DNA from: Ferruginibacter paludis
GTDB taxonomy: Bacteria; Bacteroidota; Bacteroidia; Chitinophagales; Chitinophagaceae
Direction of reading: 5' to 3'
DNA: 64,000 nt
NCBI RefSeq assembly: GCF_030409685.1
Contig: NZ_JAUFQJ010000011.1
Span: 62,001 to 126,000 of the forward strand
Shown: one piece after another, positions 8,525-17,555 of the stretch
Numbering within the stretch: position 1 is the first letter of the stretch
How the letters are laid out: each line of letters starts with the position of its first letter
Position numbers and translations under genes: made by a program
Notes under the pieces: generated by a model
The model's database searches: none
What the model saw: the letters and a program-made list of their open reading frames with translations, nothing else
What the model was told of the DNA's origin: nothing

Positions 8525-9427
8525 TTACAATTGCACGTAGGGGGCTCCGCCAAAAAATTCTTTAATTGAATCTCTTACAATAGCAGTATCTGATAATGGT
8601 TTATAAAATGGCAGCATCAGTTTAAACCTGGCAGAATCAGCTTTTAAGATTATTAACTTATGGCCATAACTCGTAAGACGGTTATAAGCTTTTTGAACGG
8701 CCTGTTCTGACGAATATTCTTTCAATACAATTTTAAAAGTAGTGCTGTCTGTTTTTGTAACGGCGGGAACAATGGTAGTTACCAATGAATCCTTTTTTGT
8801 TGAATCAACTGCCTTTAAAGTTGTAACTGTATCTTTTTTTGCAGGCACCTCAACCGGTATTTCTGTCACCGGTGGTGCTGTTGAAGGTTGCTGAAGAACC
8901 AAAAAATAGTATGCTACCATGGAAACCAATAATACACCTGCTATAACCAGGCCGATGGATAACCCTTTATTATTTTTTGAAGCAGGTACTTCGGTTTCAT
9001 AAGAAACAACATCTTCTTTCTTCTCTTTCGGTAATTTAGGGATATCGCCAATTTTTGGGGTGATCAATTGTCCCGGAAAAAACTCATATATGCCCTGCTG
9101 GCTTTTTTGAATGCTGCCAACACCTTCCATAACCAATGGCTTGCCGATGTTTAAAAATTGTTTGGCCAGTATGGCGTAACTTTCTAAATCAGATGATGCC
9201 AGTGGCTTTATTTTATTGGTGTGTTCAACTATATAATTTACCAGCTGTTCATCCTGGCCGGTTTTTAAATTATACTCAAAAGAAAAGGCATCGGGAGGCA
9301 TCACATAATCTTTATCACCCTCGGTGGGTAAAATTACATTGGGTTTTAATTTAATGGTACCAATGCCCTGAAGGGAAACCTGTTTATGAACGTATAAAAA
9401 CTGTACAATTAACTGTTCTATTTTCAA
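8525..9427 (-). CDS. HU-CCDC81-like and SPOR domain membrane protein
   Basis: A 300-residue protein. Residues 1-120 hold two short domains resembling the prokaryotic CCDC81-like HU domains (VSLQGIGTIKLKP and PLVMEGVGSIQKS). A transmembrane helix spans about 155-178, then a proline/threonine-rich linker, then a SPOR-like peptidoglycan-binding domain (about 230-300, FKIVLKEYSSEQAVQKAYNR). The arrangement suggests DNA- or protein-binding on the cytoplasmic side and septal glycan binding on the periplasmic side. The role is not established. Confidence 0.82.
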   Translation of the reverse strand: MKIEQLIVQFLYVHKQVSLQGIGTIKLKPNVILPTEGDKDYVMPPDAFSFEYNLKTGQDEQLVNYIVEHTNKIKPLASSDLESYAILAKQFLNIGKPLVMEGVGSIQKSQQGIYEFFPGQLITPKIGDIPKLPKEKKEDVVSYETEVPASKNNKGLSIGLVIAGVLLVSMVAYYFLVLQQPSTAPPVTEIPVEVPAKKDTVTTLKAVDSTKKDSLVTTIVPAVTKTDSTTFKIVLKEYSSEQAVQKAYNRLTSYGHKLIILKADSARFKLMLPFYKPLSDTAIVRDSIKEFFGGAPYVQL

Positions 9428-9499
9428 AATAAAGATATTTGGCTAAAACAAACCTAACTAATATTGCTCAATTAGCAAAACAACAACTTAATTATTGGT

Positions 9500-9507
9500 T
9501 AACTTTG
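9500..9507 (+). promoter_or_regulatory. -7 element TAACTTTG, 4 nt before the start codon
   Basis: An exact TAnnTTTG element followed by CCGC and then ATG at 9512. Initiation a few bases downstream of this element would give an mRNA with almost no leader. Confidence 0.6.
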
Positions 9508-9511
9508 CCGC

Positions 9512-9847
9512 ATGATCAGTGAAAAAGACAAGCAATTTATGACTTATTGGGAGGGGGTAAGGGACAGTGAAAATACTTTTGCCAGTAAGATAGGCCGCGG
9601 TTTGCCGATGGCCTTTTTATTTGGTTTGCCTATCATTCTTTCAGTAATAGTTGTGCGTTTATTTGCGCCGGCCTGGTATATGAAGATGTCCGCAACTTCA
9701 CCAGGAGCATTTATTACAATTATAATTGCAATGATGATTATCATTATTTTTTACGCCTATTTCCGCATGCAGTATAAATGGGAAATGAATGAACAACTCT
9801 ACAATGAAATAAAGTCTAAACAAAATAAAACACAAACAATCAACTAA
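9512..9847 (+). CDS. Small two-span membrane protein
   Basis: A 111-residue protein with a polar N-terminus, two hydrophobic helices (about 31-52 and 66-84) and a charged C-terminal tail. I do not recognise a family with a known function. It is followed after 16 nt by the FKBP lipoprotein gene and probably shares its transcript. The start codon lies 4 nt after a -7 promoter element. Confidence 0.7.
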   Translation: MISEKDKQFMTYWEGVRDSENTFASKIGRGLPMAFLFGLPIILSVIVVRLFAPAWYMKMSATSPGAFITIIIAMMIIIIFYAYFRMQYKWEMNEQLYNEIKSKQNKTQTIN

Positions 9848-9863
9848 CACCAATTTAAAAAAC

Positions 9864-10358
9864 ATGCACAAAAAGATCTTGCTTCTACTGGTTTTGCCTT
9901 TGTTATTGTTAACGGCCTGCAACAAATCATCCTCTTCTTACACATGCAACTATAAGGCGCCTACTGCAGTGGCAAGTGCCACCGAAATTGCCAGTTTAAA
10001 AGCTTACCTGGATTCCAACTCTATTACTTACACAGCACACCCGAGTGGAATTTTTTATCACATCACCGAACAGGGCAGCGGGACGGTAACACCAGTCGTA
10101 TGTTCGTATGTAACCGTTAAGTATATGGGCAGATTACTTACGACCACCACACCATTTGACCAAAATACAACCGGTACTACATTTCAGCTTGGGCAGTTGA
10201 TTGAAGGATGGAAGTACGGCATTCCATTGATCAAACCAGGCGGTTCCATCACGCTTTACATTCCACCATCACTGGGTTATGGAGCCAGTGGTTCCGGGCA
10301 AGCTATCCCTCCAAATTCTAACCTTGTTTTTACAATCGAGCTTTTAGAAGTTCAATAA
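9864..10358 (+). CDS. FKBP-type peptidyl-prolyl isomerase lipoprotein
   Basis: A 164-residue lipoprotein with lipobox LLTAC and a C-terminal FKBP domain (about 75-164), where VTVKYMGRLL, FDQN, IEGWKYGIPLIKPGG and IPPSLGYG are the active-site and core strands. It would assist proline isomerisation of exported proteins. The N-terminal 60 residues are family-variable. It ends 4 nt before sdaA, so the two may be translationally coupled. Confidence 0.9.
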   Translation: MHKKILLLLVLPLLLLTACNKSSSSYTCNYKAPTAVASATEIASLKAYLDSNSITYTAHPSGIFYHITEQGSGTVTPVVCSYVTVKYMGRLLTTTTPFDQNTTGTTFQLGQLIEGWKYGIPLIKPGGSITLYIPPSLGYGASGSGQAIPPNSNLVFTIELLEVQ

Positions 10359-10362
10359 AAAA

Positions 10363-11796
10363 ATGACCTTGCGCCACGAAGCCATTTCAGTATTTGATAT
10401 GTTCAAAATTGGCGTAGGGCCAAGCAGCAGTCATACACTGGGGCCCTGGAAGGCTGCCCTGCAATTTTTAGAATCTCTTACAGTAAAAGACCTGCTGCAA
10501 CAGGTGCAGAATATCGAAGTGTTGTTGTATGGCTCACTGGCGAAAACCGGCATCGGGCATGGTACGGATATTGCAGTTCAGCTGGGCTTGTGTGGTGAAG
10601 ATCCGGTAACATTTGATGTGGATAATATCACGGCCAAAATGAATGATATCCGCAATATGAAAAAGATATTGCTGCATGGACGCCATGAAATTGAGTTTGA
10701 TCCCCAGGAAGATATCGAATTTTTAATTACAGAATCATTACCGTTTCATCCCAATGCGCTGAGTTTTTTAGTGACCCTGCACAACGGTTATACCTTTGCC
10801 GAAACTTACTATTCTGTGGGTGGTGGGTTCGTTATAAAAGAAGGTTTTTCACCCGATGAAAAAAATGAAACTGTTTTACCTTTTCCAATCAATACTGCCG
10901 AAGATCTTTTGCATTGGTGCATACGTACCGGTATGAATGTAAGTGAAGTGGTTATGGAAAATGAAAACGCCTGGCGGCCCGAATCGGCAACTAAACAAGG
11001 AATATTGCAGATTTGGAATGTGATGAAAGAATGTATGTACCGCGGTTGCCATACGCAGGGCAATTTGCCCGGCGGGTTATTTGTAAAACGGCGGGGCTTT
11101 AATTTAAATAAAAAATTATTGCTGGATCGCAGTTACAACGATTACGATGGCTGGATTGCGGCCATCAGGCAAGGCGGCAATAATTTTAAATACATACTGG
11201 ATTGGGTAAGTTGTTTTGCCCTTGCGGTGAATGAAGAAAATGCCTCTTTCGGACGGGTTGTAACAGCGCCAACCAACGGCGCTGCAGGGGTAATACCGGC
11301 TGTTCTGCAATACTATATTCTTTTTTGTGATGGCAATACCGAAGATAAAATTATTCGCTTTTTACTGACTGCTAGTGAAGTGGGATGCATCTTTAAAAAA
11401 GGGGCAACTATCTCTGCGGCGATGGGCGGATGCCAGGCAGAAATTGGAGTAAGCAGTGCTATGGCTGCGGCAGCATTAACTGAGTGTATGGGCGGCACAC
11501 AAAAGCAAACTTTAATGGCGGCCGAAATAGCCATGGAACATCACCTGGGCCTAACCTGCGATCCCATTGCGGGGCTGGTGCAAATACCATGCATTGAGAG
11601 AAATACAATGGGCGCCATCAAAGCTATAACCGCCAGCCAGCTTGCATTGCAAAGCACTCCGGATTATGCAAAAGTGAGTCTTGATGCAGTAATAAAGACC
11701 ATGTGGGATACGGCCCTGGACATGAATAGTAAATACAAGGAAACTTCAGACGGTGGCCTGGCCATCAATATTCCCATTAGTTTAAGTGAATGCTAG
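10363..11796 (+). CDS. sdaA: L-serine ammonia-lyase (single chain, Fe-S)
   Basis: A 477-residue L-serine dehydratase that deaminates serine to pyruvate. The N-terminal beta domain carries the family motif GPSSSHT (19-25). The C-terminal alpha domain carries cysteines C357, C399 and C410, whose 42- and 11-residue spacing fits the known 4Fe-4S ligands, in GGCQAEIG and TCDPIAGLVQIPCIERN. Both domains are fused in one chain, as in E. coli SdaA. It lies directly behind the FKBP gene. Confidence 0.95.
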   Translation: MTLRHEAISVFDMFKIGVGPSSSHTLGPWKAALQFLESLTVKDLLQQVQNIEVLLYGSLAKTGIGHGTDIAVQLGLCGEDPVTFDVDNITAKMNDIRNMKKILLHGRHEIEFDPQEDIEFLITESLPFHPNALSFLVTLHNGYTFAETYYSVGGGFVIKEGFSPDEKNETVLPFPINTAEDLLHWCIRTGMNVSEVVMENENAWRPESATKQGILQIWNVMKECMYRGCHTQGNLPGGLFVKRRGFNLNKKLLLDRSYNDYDGWIAAIRQGGNNFKYILDWVSCFALAVNEENASFGRVVTAPTNGAAGVIPAVLQYYILFCDGNTEDKIIRFLLTASEVGCIFKKGATISAAMGGCQAEIGVSSAMAAAALTECMGGTQKQTLMAAEIAMEHHLGLTCDPIAGLVQIPCIERNTMGAIKAITASQLALQSTPDYAKVSLDAVIKTMWDTALDMNSKYKETSDGGLAINIPISLSEC

Positions 11797-11917
11797 GAGG
11801 GTATAGTCCATAGCTTACCTGCTGTTAAATTAGCTGATAAATTTAATTGTATCTGATTAACAATGTCATGCCGGAGCCACAATCTGAATTAATTTCTTTG
11901 CGTGGATCAATACAAGA

Positions 11918-11952
11918 AAGAGGCTGTATGACAATTGCCAATACAGCCTCTT
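11918..11952. terminator. Bidirectional terminator-like hairpin
   Basis: A perfect 12-bp stem (AAGAGGCTGTAT at 11918-11929, pairing with 11941-11952) and an 11-nt loop between the converging sdaA and SH3 genes. The T tracts are short, so terminator strength is uncertain. Confidence 0.75.
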
Positions 11953-11975
11953 CGAATTAATTGCTCCGGTATGTA

Positions 11976-12392
11976 TTACAATGGAGAAAGATACTGGGCA
12001 TAAGCATATCCTTCTTCGCCATTGGCTGTCTTAATTTTCCACCAGCTGTCGTCTGTTTTTTCAACAAGTGTAACAATTTCTTCATGTGCAGCCTTACCAA
12101 CAATAGCGCCTTCTGTAGTGGGGGTACTTCTGATATTAAGATTGGTTGAATCGGTTGTTACTTTTAGCTGAGCTCCTGCATCTGCCTTAATATCAATATT
12201 CATCATCAAATCGCCACTTGCCATGTTAGGGTCAATTTTGTTGTACAATGCCCATAGTGCATCATAATCAGCCGTACTTTTTGCTGTGCCGCTTACATGC
12301 AACACGCCGTCCTGTTCTGCAACAGCCAGGTTGGCTACACCTATAGTGGTGGCTGATTGTATCAACTCTGCATATTTTTCCTGAAGTGCCAT
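11976..12392 (-). CDS. SH3 domain protein
   Basis: A 138-residue protein without a signal peptide. Residues 76-138 form a bacterial SH3 domain (NLNIRSTPTTEG, WWKIKTANGEEGYAYAQYL). The first 65 residues are helical and resemble the BON-type domain found in YgaU/LysM proteins. It lies 27 nt downstream of the BON lipoprotein gene in the same direction, so the pair is probably an envelope operon. Absence of a signal peptide makes a cytoplasmic or unconventional location likely. Confidence 0.78.
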   Translation of the reverse strand: MALQEKYAELIQSATTIGVANLAVAEQDGVLHVSGTAKSTADYDALWALYNKIDPNMASGDLMMNIDIKADAGAQLKVTTDSTNLNIRSTPTTEGAIVGKAAHEEIVTLVEKTDDSWWKIKTANGEEGYAYAQYLSPL

Positions 12393-12419
12393 TTTATTAT
12401 CGTTTTAAGTATATTGTAA

Positions 12420-12926
12420 TTATTTTTTGTCTCCTAACTTACTTACATCAGATTTTACTTTTGCAGCAGCCAGCATCTGCATAATTTTCATCCTGTCCGC
12501 TTTGCTTACATCACCAGTCAATACCGCCTTATCTCCCTCAAATGTTACGGTAACACCTTTGATGTCTTTTAAGCCGTCTTTTACTTTTTGCTGAGCTGCA
12601 GCATCCAGGGTTGTGGTTAACGAAGCTGGAGGGGCAACTGCCGGCGGCGGTGGTGCGGGGAGTGTGAAATTAGCAACCACAGATTTTACACCTTTTACTT
12701 CTTTGGCCGCTTTTTCGCATTCTGTCTTGCACATGTCATCTTTACATTCGCCACCTAATGTTGCTACACCATCGGTTACGTCTACTGTTGCGCCTTTTAT
12801 CATATCAGGCATGGCATTTAATTTGGCTTCCACCGCGGCTTTAATGTCTGCGTCTTTCGGTTTACAGCTTACAAAGCTTACCGTTGTTATAATGGCAATG
12901 GCCATTAATAGTTTTGTCAATTTCAT
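12420..12926 (-). CDS. BON domain lipoprotein
   Basis: A 168-residue lipoprotein with lipobox SFVSC (Cys21) and two BON domains (about 24-90 and 103-165) separated by a proline-rich linker. BON domains bind lipid membranes. Unusually, the first BON domain carries three further cysteines (C61, C66, C70) in GGECKDDMCKTEC. The ATG at 12926 gives a normal signal peptide; an upstream ATG at 12959 would bury it, so I reject that. In an operon with the SH3 gene. Confidence 0.85.
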   Translation of the reverse strand: MKLTKLLMAIAIITTVSFVSCKPKDADIKAAVEAKLNAMPDMIKGATVDVTDGVATLGGECKDDMCKTECEKAAKEVKGVKSVVANFTLPAPPPPAVAPPASLTTTLDAAAQQKVKDGLKDIKGVTVTFEGDKAVLTGDVSKADRMKIMQMLAAAKVKSDVSKLGDKK

Positions 12927-13351
12927 GGTTGTAATTTTTCGTTTAAAATGTATGTTCAAAGAAAGGTAAAAAGAAAGATATTATTATGTTTATTTGACAA
13001 GTTAATGGTAATTTTTTATTGGTGCAATAAAAGCATGGATTTTAATAGTATGCGTAACGATATTGTTTATCAGTATTTAACATCAAGTTCTTCTGTCAAT
13101 TTTTGTACCACATTTAAATTACACATCAGTCCGCGTGTTAGATCGATATATCAACAGCAGCAGGTAAAATTATATGGGCCTAAATGTTGTGGAAACGCCT
13201 GCTTTTCTTAAAGTGATTGTATCAATTCCACAGCGTTGCCGGGAAAAAATACGAAAAGGGTTTGTGAATAAGTTGGCCGGCGCAATTGAAACCTGAAAAT
13301 CATGTAATACAAATCACCAGCTGCATTCAGTTTGTTTAGGGTTAAATATCA
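12927..13351. other. Intergenic region, no gene seen
   Basis: This 425-bp AT-rich stretch separates the BON lipoprotein from the TPR protein gene. An open frame on the plus strand at 12948-13211 has no coding character and no convincing start. I see no hairpin with a T tract. Confidence 0.5.
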
Positions 13352-15097
13352 CTAAAACACCACTGGCAAGTCCTTTGTATCAACGGTTACACTGGCGTTC
13401 AATTGTTTTTTAACCAAGGCTGCATCTGCAGACTTTTGTTGCTTCTGCAAACACTCGTATAATCCTTTTAACGCCCAATGATTGTTGGGGTTTTCTTTTA
13501 AATCTTCTTTAAAAACATGTTCGGCTTTTCTAAACGAGCCGGATTTTAAAAGTGCTGCTCCCAGGTATTCTCTTGCAGGCAGCAACCAATCCCTGGGTTC
13601 ATTATAAATCAACTCCGCTTCATTGTCTACCGCCTCTGTAAACAATCGTATGGCCGGGCCGAAATTATTTTCCTGTTCAGCAATAATACCCGCCAGTAAT
13701 TTTTCAGCCACTTTTGCGGCATCAGCGGGAGCGTTGAAGGGTTGCATTACTACCAACATGTCCCCGGGTAGCATGTTTGTTTGCAACCAGTTTAATTCCT
13801 TCTTCGCCCTTGCAATCTCGTTTGTTCGTGCCAGCGCAATACCTTTTGCCCAATGTGCCAAAACACTTGCGTATACATATTTTTCAGGTAAATGGGGTGC
13901 ATTTAAAACTGCATCCCATTTACCAAAACGGATATCATTAATCATTGGCGTCATATAGATATACTGCATAAAAGTGCCCAAGGGGGCTGGCATGGACATG
14001 TAAGTGCTGTCAAAGCTTTCCCTGCACGCAGTTGCACTTTTTGCGCTGTAAGTATAACCTTTGCCAAGCATGGCGCAGGCCGATTGCATATGCAAATTGT
14101 GGATTAGATAAAGCGGTGCGCTGTTTGCAACGTCCGGGTAAGCAGCCAGGTATTCTTTATATCCCTTTAACGATAATTCGTTAACCCTGGCGCCTTCATT
14201 GTACATCCCACTTCTGATGTAAATGTGTGATGGCATATGTACCATGTGTGAAACAGAAGGCATCATCTTCGCTAACCGGTGAGCGCTGTTTAGCGCACGC
14301 TGCGGATTAGCAGATGCTTCAACCGCATGAATATAATAGTGATTGGCACCTGGATGAAGGGGCGATAGCCGCAGGGTTTTTTCGAGTACTTCCAGTATGT
14401 GTGGCGTCCATGGTTGGGCGTCACCATTGTCTTGCCAGTAATCCCAGGGATGCAGGTTCATCATGGCATCCGCATACAACGCCGCTATATCTGCATCGTT
14501 TGGAAATTGGAGATATGCTTTTCGCATTTCAGTTGCATACAATTGATTTAATATCGTCCTGCTGGTTGTACTATCGGCTGTGTAGCGGATATTCATAGCT
14601 TTTATCAGGTCTTTTTCTTTAGCAGTACAACCTTCCGCTAAGACCATCGCTTTGCGTGCAGCGGCGAAAGCTTCCGGAGTTGCGGAATATGCATAGTCAT
14701 TGATATTGGGACCATAAGCCAGGGCCTGTGCCCACCAAATCATGGCATTCGTGCTATCAAACTGTCCAGCCTTTTTAAAAGAAGCCATAGCCTCAACGAT
14801 GTGAAAAGAATAATACATGTTTATGCCCTGCTGAAAGAATAGCTGAGCACTGTCGTTTCTGGATGAGATAGGCCATTGGTAGTTGCCCCATCCGTTTAAC
14901 ATAGAAATGCCCTTCGCAAGACTATCGCTATTTAAATGATTCCAGTCTGGCGAACACTGTAAGATGAATATGTTTTTCAACGCCTCATGCCTGGAAATAA
15001 ATTTCGGTTGACCGGCTTCGGGACGGGGTAAATATTTAAATGCCGATAAAAAGAGTAATCCTGTAAAAGTTATTGCTAACAATATTTTCTTTTGCAT
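13352..15097 (-). CDS. Secreted tetratricopeptide-repeat protein
   Basis: A 581-residue exported protein with a signal peptide beginning MQKKILLAITFTGLLFLSAF. It is mostly helical, with TPR-like repeats (for example AQLFFQQGINMYYSFHIVEA, cited as QQGINMYYSFH; AFAAARKAMVLAEG; AEHVFKEDLKENPNNHWALKGLYE). Homologues I recall are annotated only as TPR proteins in heterotrophs. Start ATG 15097 is chosen over an in-frame ATG at 15178 because it gives a clean signal peptide. Function unknown. Confidence 0.82.
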   Translation of the reverse strand: MQKKILLAITFTGLLFLSAFKYLPRPEAGQPKFISRHEALKNIFILQCSPDWNHLNSDSLAKGISMLNGWGNYQWPISSRNDSAQLFFQQGINMYYSFHIVEAMASFKKAGQFDSTNAMIWWAQALAYGPNINDYAYSATPEAFAAARKAMVLAEGCTAKEKDLIKAMNIRYTADSTTSRTILNQLYATEMRKAYLQFPNDADIAALYADAMMNLHPWDYWQDNGDAQPWTPHILEVLEKTLRLSPLHPGANHYYIHAVEASANPQRALNSAHRLAKMMPSVSHMVHMPSHIYIRSGMYNEGARVNELSLKGYKEYLAAYPDVANSAPLYLIHNLHMQSACAMLGKGYTYSAKSATACRESFDSTYMSMPAPLGTFMQYIYMTPMINDIRFGKWDAVLNAPHLPEKYVYASVLAHWAKGIALARTNEIARAKKELNWLQTNMLPGDMLVVMQPFNAPADAAKVAEKLLAGIIAEQENNFGPAIRLFTEAVDNEAELIYNEPRDWLLPAREYLGAALLKSGSFRKAEHVFKEDLKENPNNHWALKGLYECLQKQQKSADAALVKKQLNASVTVDTKDLPVVF

Positions 15098-15431
15098 GAT
15101 TTGGTATTTAAAATGCGAACAGCTGTTATTGAATATGTTACCCGTTGAATAAACAAAATACATTTTATTATTTATCATAAAAATAAATGTTTGGTGATTT
15201 CATCATTTCAAATCAATTAACCGGGCATGAATTGTTGATAGAAATCGCTGCGGCGCCATAGCAGATCTGACTATCATGCTTTCTGCTTACTGAAAACTTC
15301 AGGCCACCGTAGCCAGCCAGTTATCATCAAAAAATTGACTGTTTACGGTTGCCACGTAAAATTGTGTACAGAACATTTATTTTATACACAGGTGTTAAAA
15401 ACCCTTGGCAATTTCTCTATTCCGCTTTACT

Positions 15432-15439
15432 TATATTTG
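15432..15439 (+). promoter_or_regulatory. parE: -7 promoter element TATATTTG of parE operon
   Basis: An exact TAnnTTTG match with a TTG at 15405-15407 upstream. It predicts a leader of about 135 nt before the parE start. Confidence 0.6.
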
Positions 15440-15510
15440 CCTTTGTTTAAAAATACTAAATAAATTAGTAGCTTGCGGCCCGCTTTGGTATTTGAAGTAT
15501 GTAATAGGAG

Positions 15511-15538
15511 TGCGTTTCGCCGCGGCGGAGGAGACGCA
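15511..15538 (+). promoter_or_regulatory. GC-rich hairpin in predicted parE leader
   Basis: An 8-bp stem TGCGTTTC (15511-15518) with GAGACGCA (15531-15538), containing one G-U pair when transcribed, with the self-complementary core CGCCGCGGCG inside. Much more GC-rich than its surroundings. No T tract follows, so it is not a standard terminator. Confidence 0.5.
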
Positions 15539-15580
15539 AGATTGCTGATTGGAAAACAACCGTAGGACAAAAAAAATATA

Positions 15581-17488
15581 ATGGCAGAAAAAGAAAAAGT
15601 TGCGGCTGATTACAATGAAGACTCTATACGGAGCCTGGATTGGAAAGAGCATATCCGTTTACGGCCGGGAATGTACATTGGTAAACTCGGCGATGGCAGT
15701 AGTGCTGATGATGGCGTGTATGTGCTGATGAAAGAGGTTATTGACAATTGTATTGATGAACATACCATGGGGTATGGCAAACATGTGGATGTTACCATTG
15801 ACGGGAAAACGATAACAGTGAGAGACTATGGCCGTGGTATTCCGCTGGGTAAGGTGGTGGATGTGGTGAGCAAAATAAATACCGGCGCCAAGTACGATAG
15901 TAAAGCGTTTCAAAAAAGTGTTGGGTTGAATGGTGTGGGTACTAAAGCGGTAAATGCTTTAAGTGATTATTTTAAAGTAACTGCATATCGTGAAGGCAAA
16001 GAAAAGACTGCCGAATTTCAAAAAGGCGTTTTGATAAAAGAACACAAGGAAGTAGTCACCAAAGAAGACAACGGCACATTTGTAACTTTCATCCCCGATG
16101 AAACCATTTTTAAAAATTTCCATTTTGTGCAGGAATATTTAGACAACCAGTTCTGGAATTACTGCTACCTCAACGCAGGCTTGGTCATGAACCTGAATGG
16201 CAAGCGCTATGTAAGCAAAAATGGCCTGCTGGATTTGTTGCAACGCAAAACGAATGAAGACGAAATTCGCTACCCGATTATACACTTAAAAGGAGAAGAT
16301 ATTGAGCTGGCGCTAACCCATGAGAATGCTTACGGGGAAGAATATTACAGTTTTGTCAACGGTCAGTTTACTACACAGGGTGGTACACATTTAGCCGCTT
16401 TCAGGGAAGGTTATGTAAAAACCATCCGTGATTTTTATAAGAAGGATTATGATGCGGCGGATATACGCGGCAGCATTTGCGCTGCCATTTCGGTAAGGGT
16501 GCAGGAACCGGTTTTCGAGAGCCAGACAAAAACAAAACTGGGTTCTCAAAATGTGTATGAAGGCGGCCCAAGCATGCGCAACTTCATAGGTGATTTTTTG
16601 GGCAAAGAGCTCAACAATTTTTTGCATAGAAACACCGCTACTGCTGAAGCTTTAAAAAAACGCATCGAGCAAAACGAACGGGAGCGGAAAGAATTATCCG
16701 GCATTCGCAAACTGGCCAATGAACGTGCAAAAAAAGCCAACCTGCACAACAAAAAATTAAGGGATTGCAAGTTTCATTATAATGACGAGGCTAGCGGAAA
16801 AGACAAGGACAATATTTTAGAAAAACAAAAGGAAAGTACCATTTTTATCACCGAGGGCGACAGTGCCAGCGGTAGCATTACCAAGGCAAGAAACGTGAAT
16901 ACCCAGGCAGTTTTTAGCTTGCGTGGTAAACCATTAAATTGCTACGGGCTTACCAAAAAAGTAGTGTACGAGAATGAAGAATTCAACCTGTTACAACATG
17001 CACTAAATATTGAAGAAGGTTATGAAACGCTGCGCTACAACAACATTGTTTTTGCTACAGATGCTGATGTGGATGGACTGCACATTCGTTTGTTGCTGAT
17101 GACATTTTTTCTGCAGTTTTTTCCTGATCTGGTGAAGAATGGCCACGTATATATTTTGGAAACGCCCTTGTTTCGTGTACGCAATAAGCAGGAAACGATT
17201 TATTGTTACGACGACACGGAAAAACAGGCAGCAATAAAAAAGCTGGGCAGTAAACCAGAGATCACCCGCTTTAAAGGATTGGGAGAAATTAGCCCGGAAG
17301 AGTTTGCCCGTTTTATAAACCGCGATATGAAACTGCAGCCGGTGATGATGTTACCTGATACGCATATTCAGCAATTGCTGGAATATTATATGGGTAAGAA
17401 CACACCAACCAGGCAGGAATTTATCATCGATAATTTGCAACTGGAAATTGATTTGGTGGAGGATGGGAAAGAGGTGTTGGAAGGGTAG
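15581..17488 (+). CDS. parE: DNA topoisomerase IV subunit B
   Basis: A 635-residue type IIA topoisomerase ATPase subunit that decatenates daughter chromosomes with ParC. GHKL ATPase motifs are visible (KEVIDNCIDE, DYGRGIPLGK, GLNGVGTKAVNALS), as are the TOPRIM motifs (ITEGDSASGS, TDADVDGLHIR). The length is that of the short Bacteroidota ParE. It heads a colinear group ending in parC, interrupted by a four-helix-bundle cassette and two small genes. Assignment as ParE rather than GyrB rests on pairing with the GyrA-box-less ParC downstream. Confidence 0.92.
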   Translation: MAEKEKVAADYNEDSIRSLDWKEHIRLRPGMYIGKLGDGSSADDGVYVLMKEVIDNCIDEHTMGYGKHVDVTIDGKTITVRDYGRGIPLGKVVDVVSKINTGAKYDSKAFQKSVGLNGVGTKAVNALSDYFKVTAYREGKEKTAEFQKGVLIKEHKEVVTKEDNGTFVTFIPDETIFKNFHFVQEYLDNQFWNYCYLNAGLVMNLNGKRYVSKNGLLDLLQRKTNEDEIRYPIIHLKGEDIELALTHENAYGEEYYSFVNGQFTTQGGTHLAAFREGYVKTIRDFYKKDYDAADIRGSICAAISVRVQEPVFESQTKTKLGSQNVYEGGPSMRNFIGDFLGKELNNFLHRNTATAEALKKRIEQNERERKELSGIRKLANERAKKANLHNKKLRDCKFHYNDEASGKDKDNILEKQKESTIFITEGDSASGSITKARNVNTQAVFSLRGKPLNCYGLTKKVVYENEEFNLLQHALNIEEGYETLRYNNIVFATDADVDGLHIRLLLMTFFLQFFPDLVKNGHVYILETPLFRVRNKQETIYCYDDTEKQAAIKKLGSKPEITRFKGLGEISPEEFARFINRDMKLQPVMMLPDTHIQQLLEYYMGKNTPTRQEFIIDNLQLEIDLVEDGKEVLEG

Positions 17489-17492
17489 TTGG

Positions 17493-17520
17493 TTAATTAA
17501 AAATTAATAATTAATAATTA
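17493..17520 (+). repeat. Left inverted repeat of four-helix-bundle cassette
   Basis: A 28-nt AT-only sequence starting TTAATTAAAAATTAATAATT. Its reverse complement matches 17971-17998 at 26 of 28 positions. It begins 5 nt after the parE stop. Confidence 0.8.
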
Positions 17521-17555
17521 TTCTAACAACGGTCAGTTCATAAATTAATTGGTGT

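Larger units (their letters stand above)
15098..15580. other. Intergenic region with parE promoter and leader hairpin
   Basis: This 483-bp region contains the divergent upstream sequences of the TPR gene and parE. It holds a -7 element at 15432-15439 and a GC-rich hairpin at 15511-15538. It is otherwise AT-rich, with no gene visible. Confidence 0.55.

Noticed and set aside
12948..13211. An 87-codon plus-strand open frame behind the BON gene
   Set aside because: It overlaps the leader of the BON gene, has no start signal, and its translation has no domain or membrane pattern.
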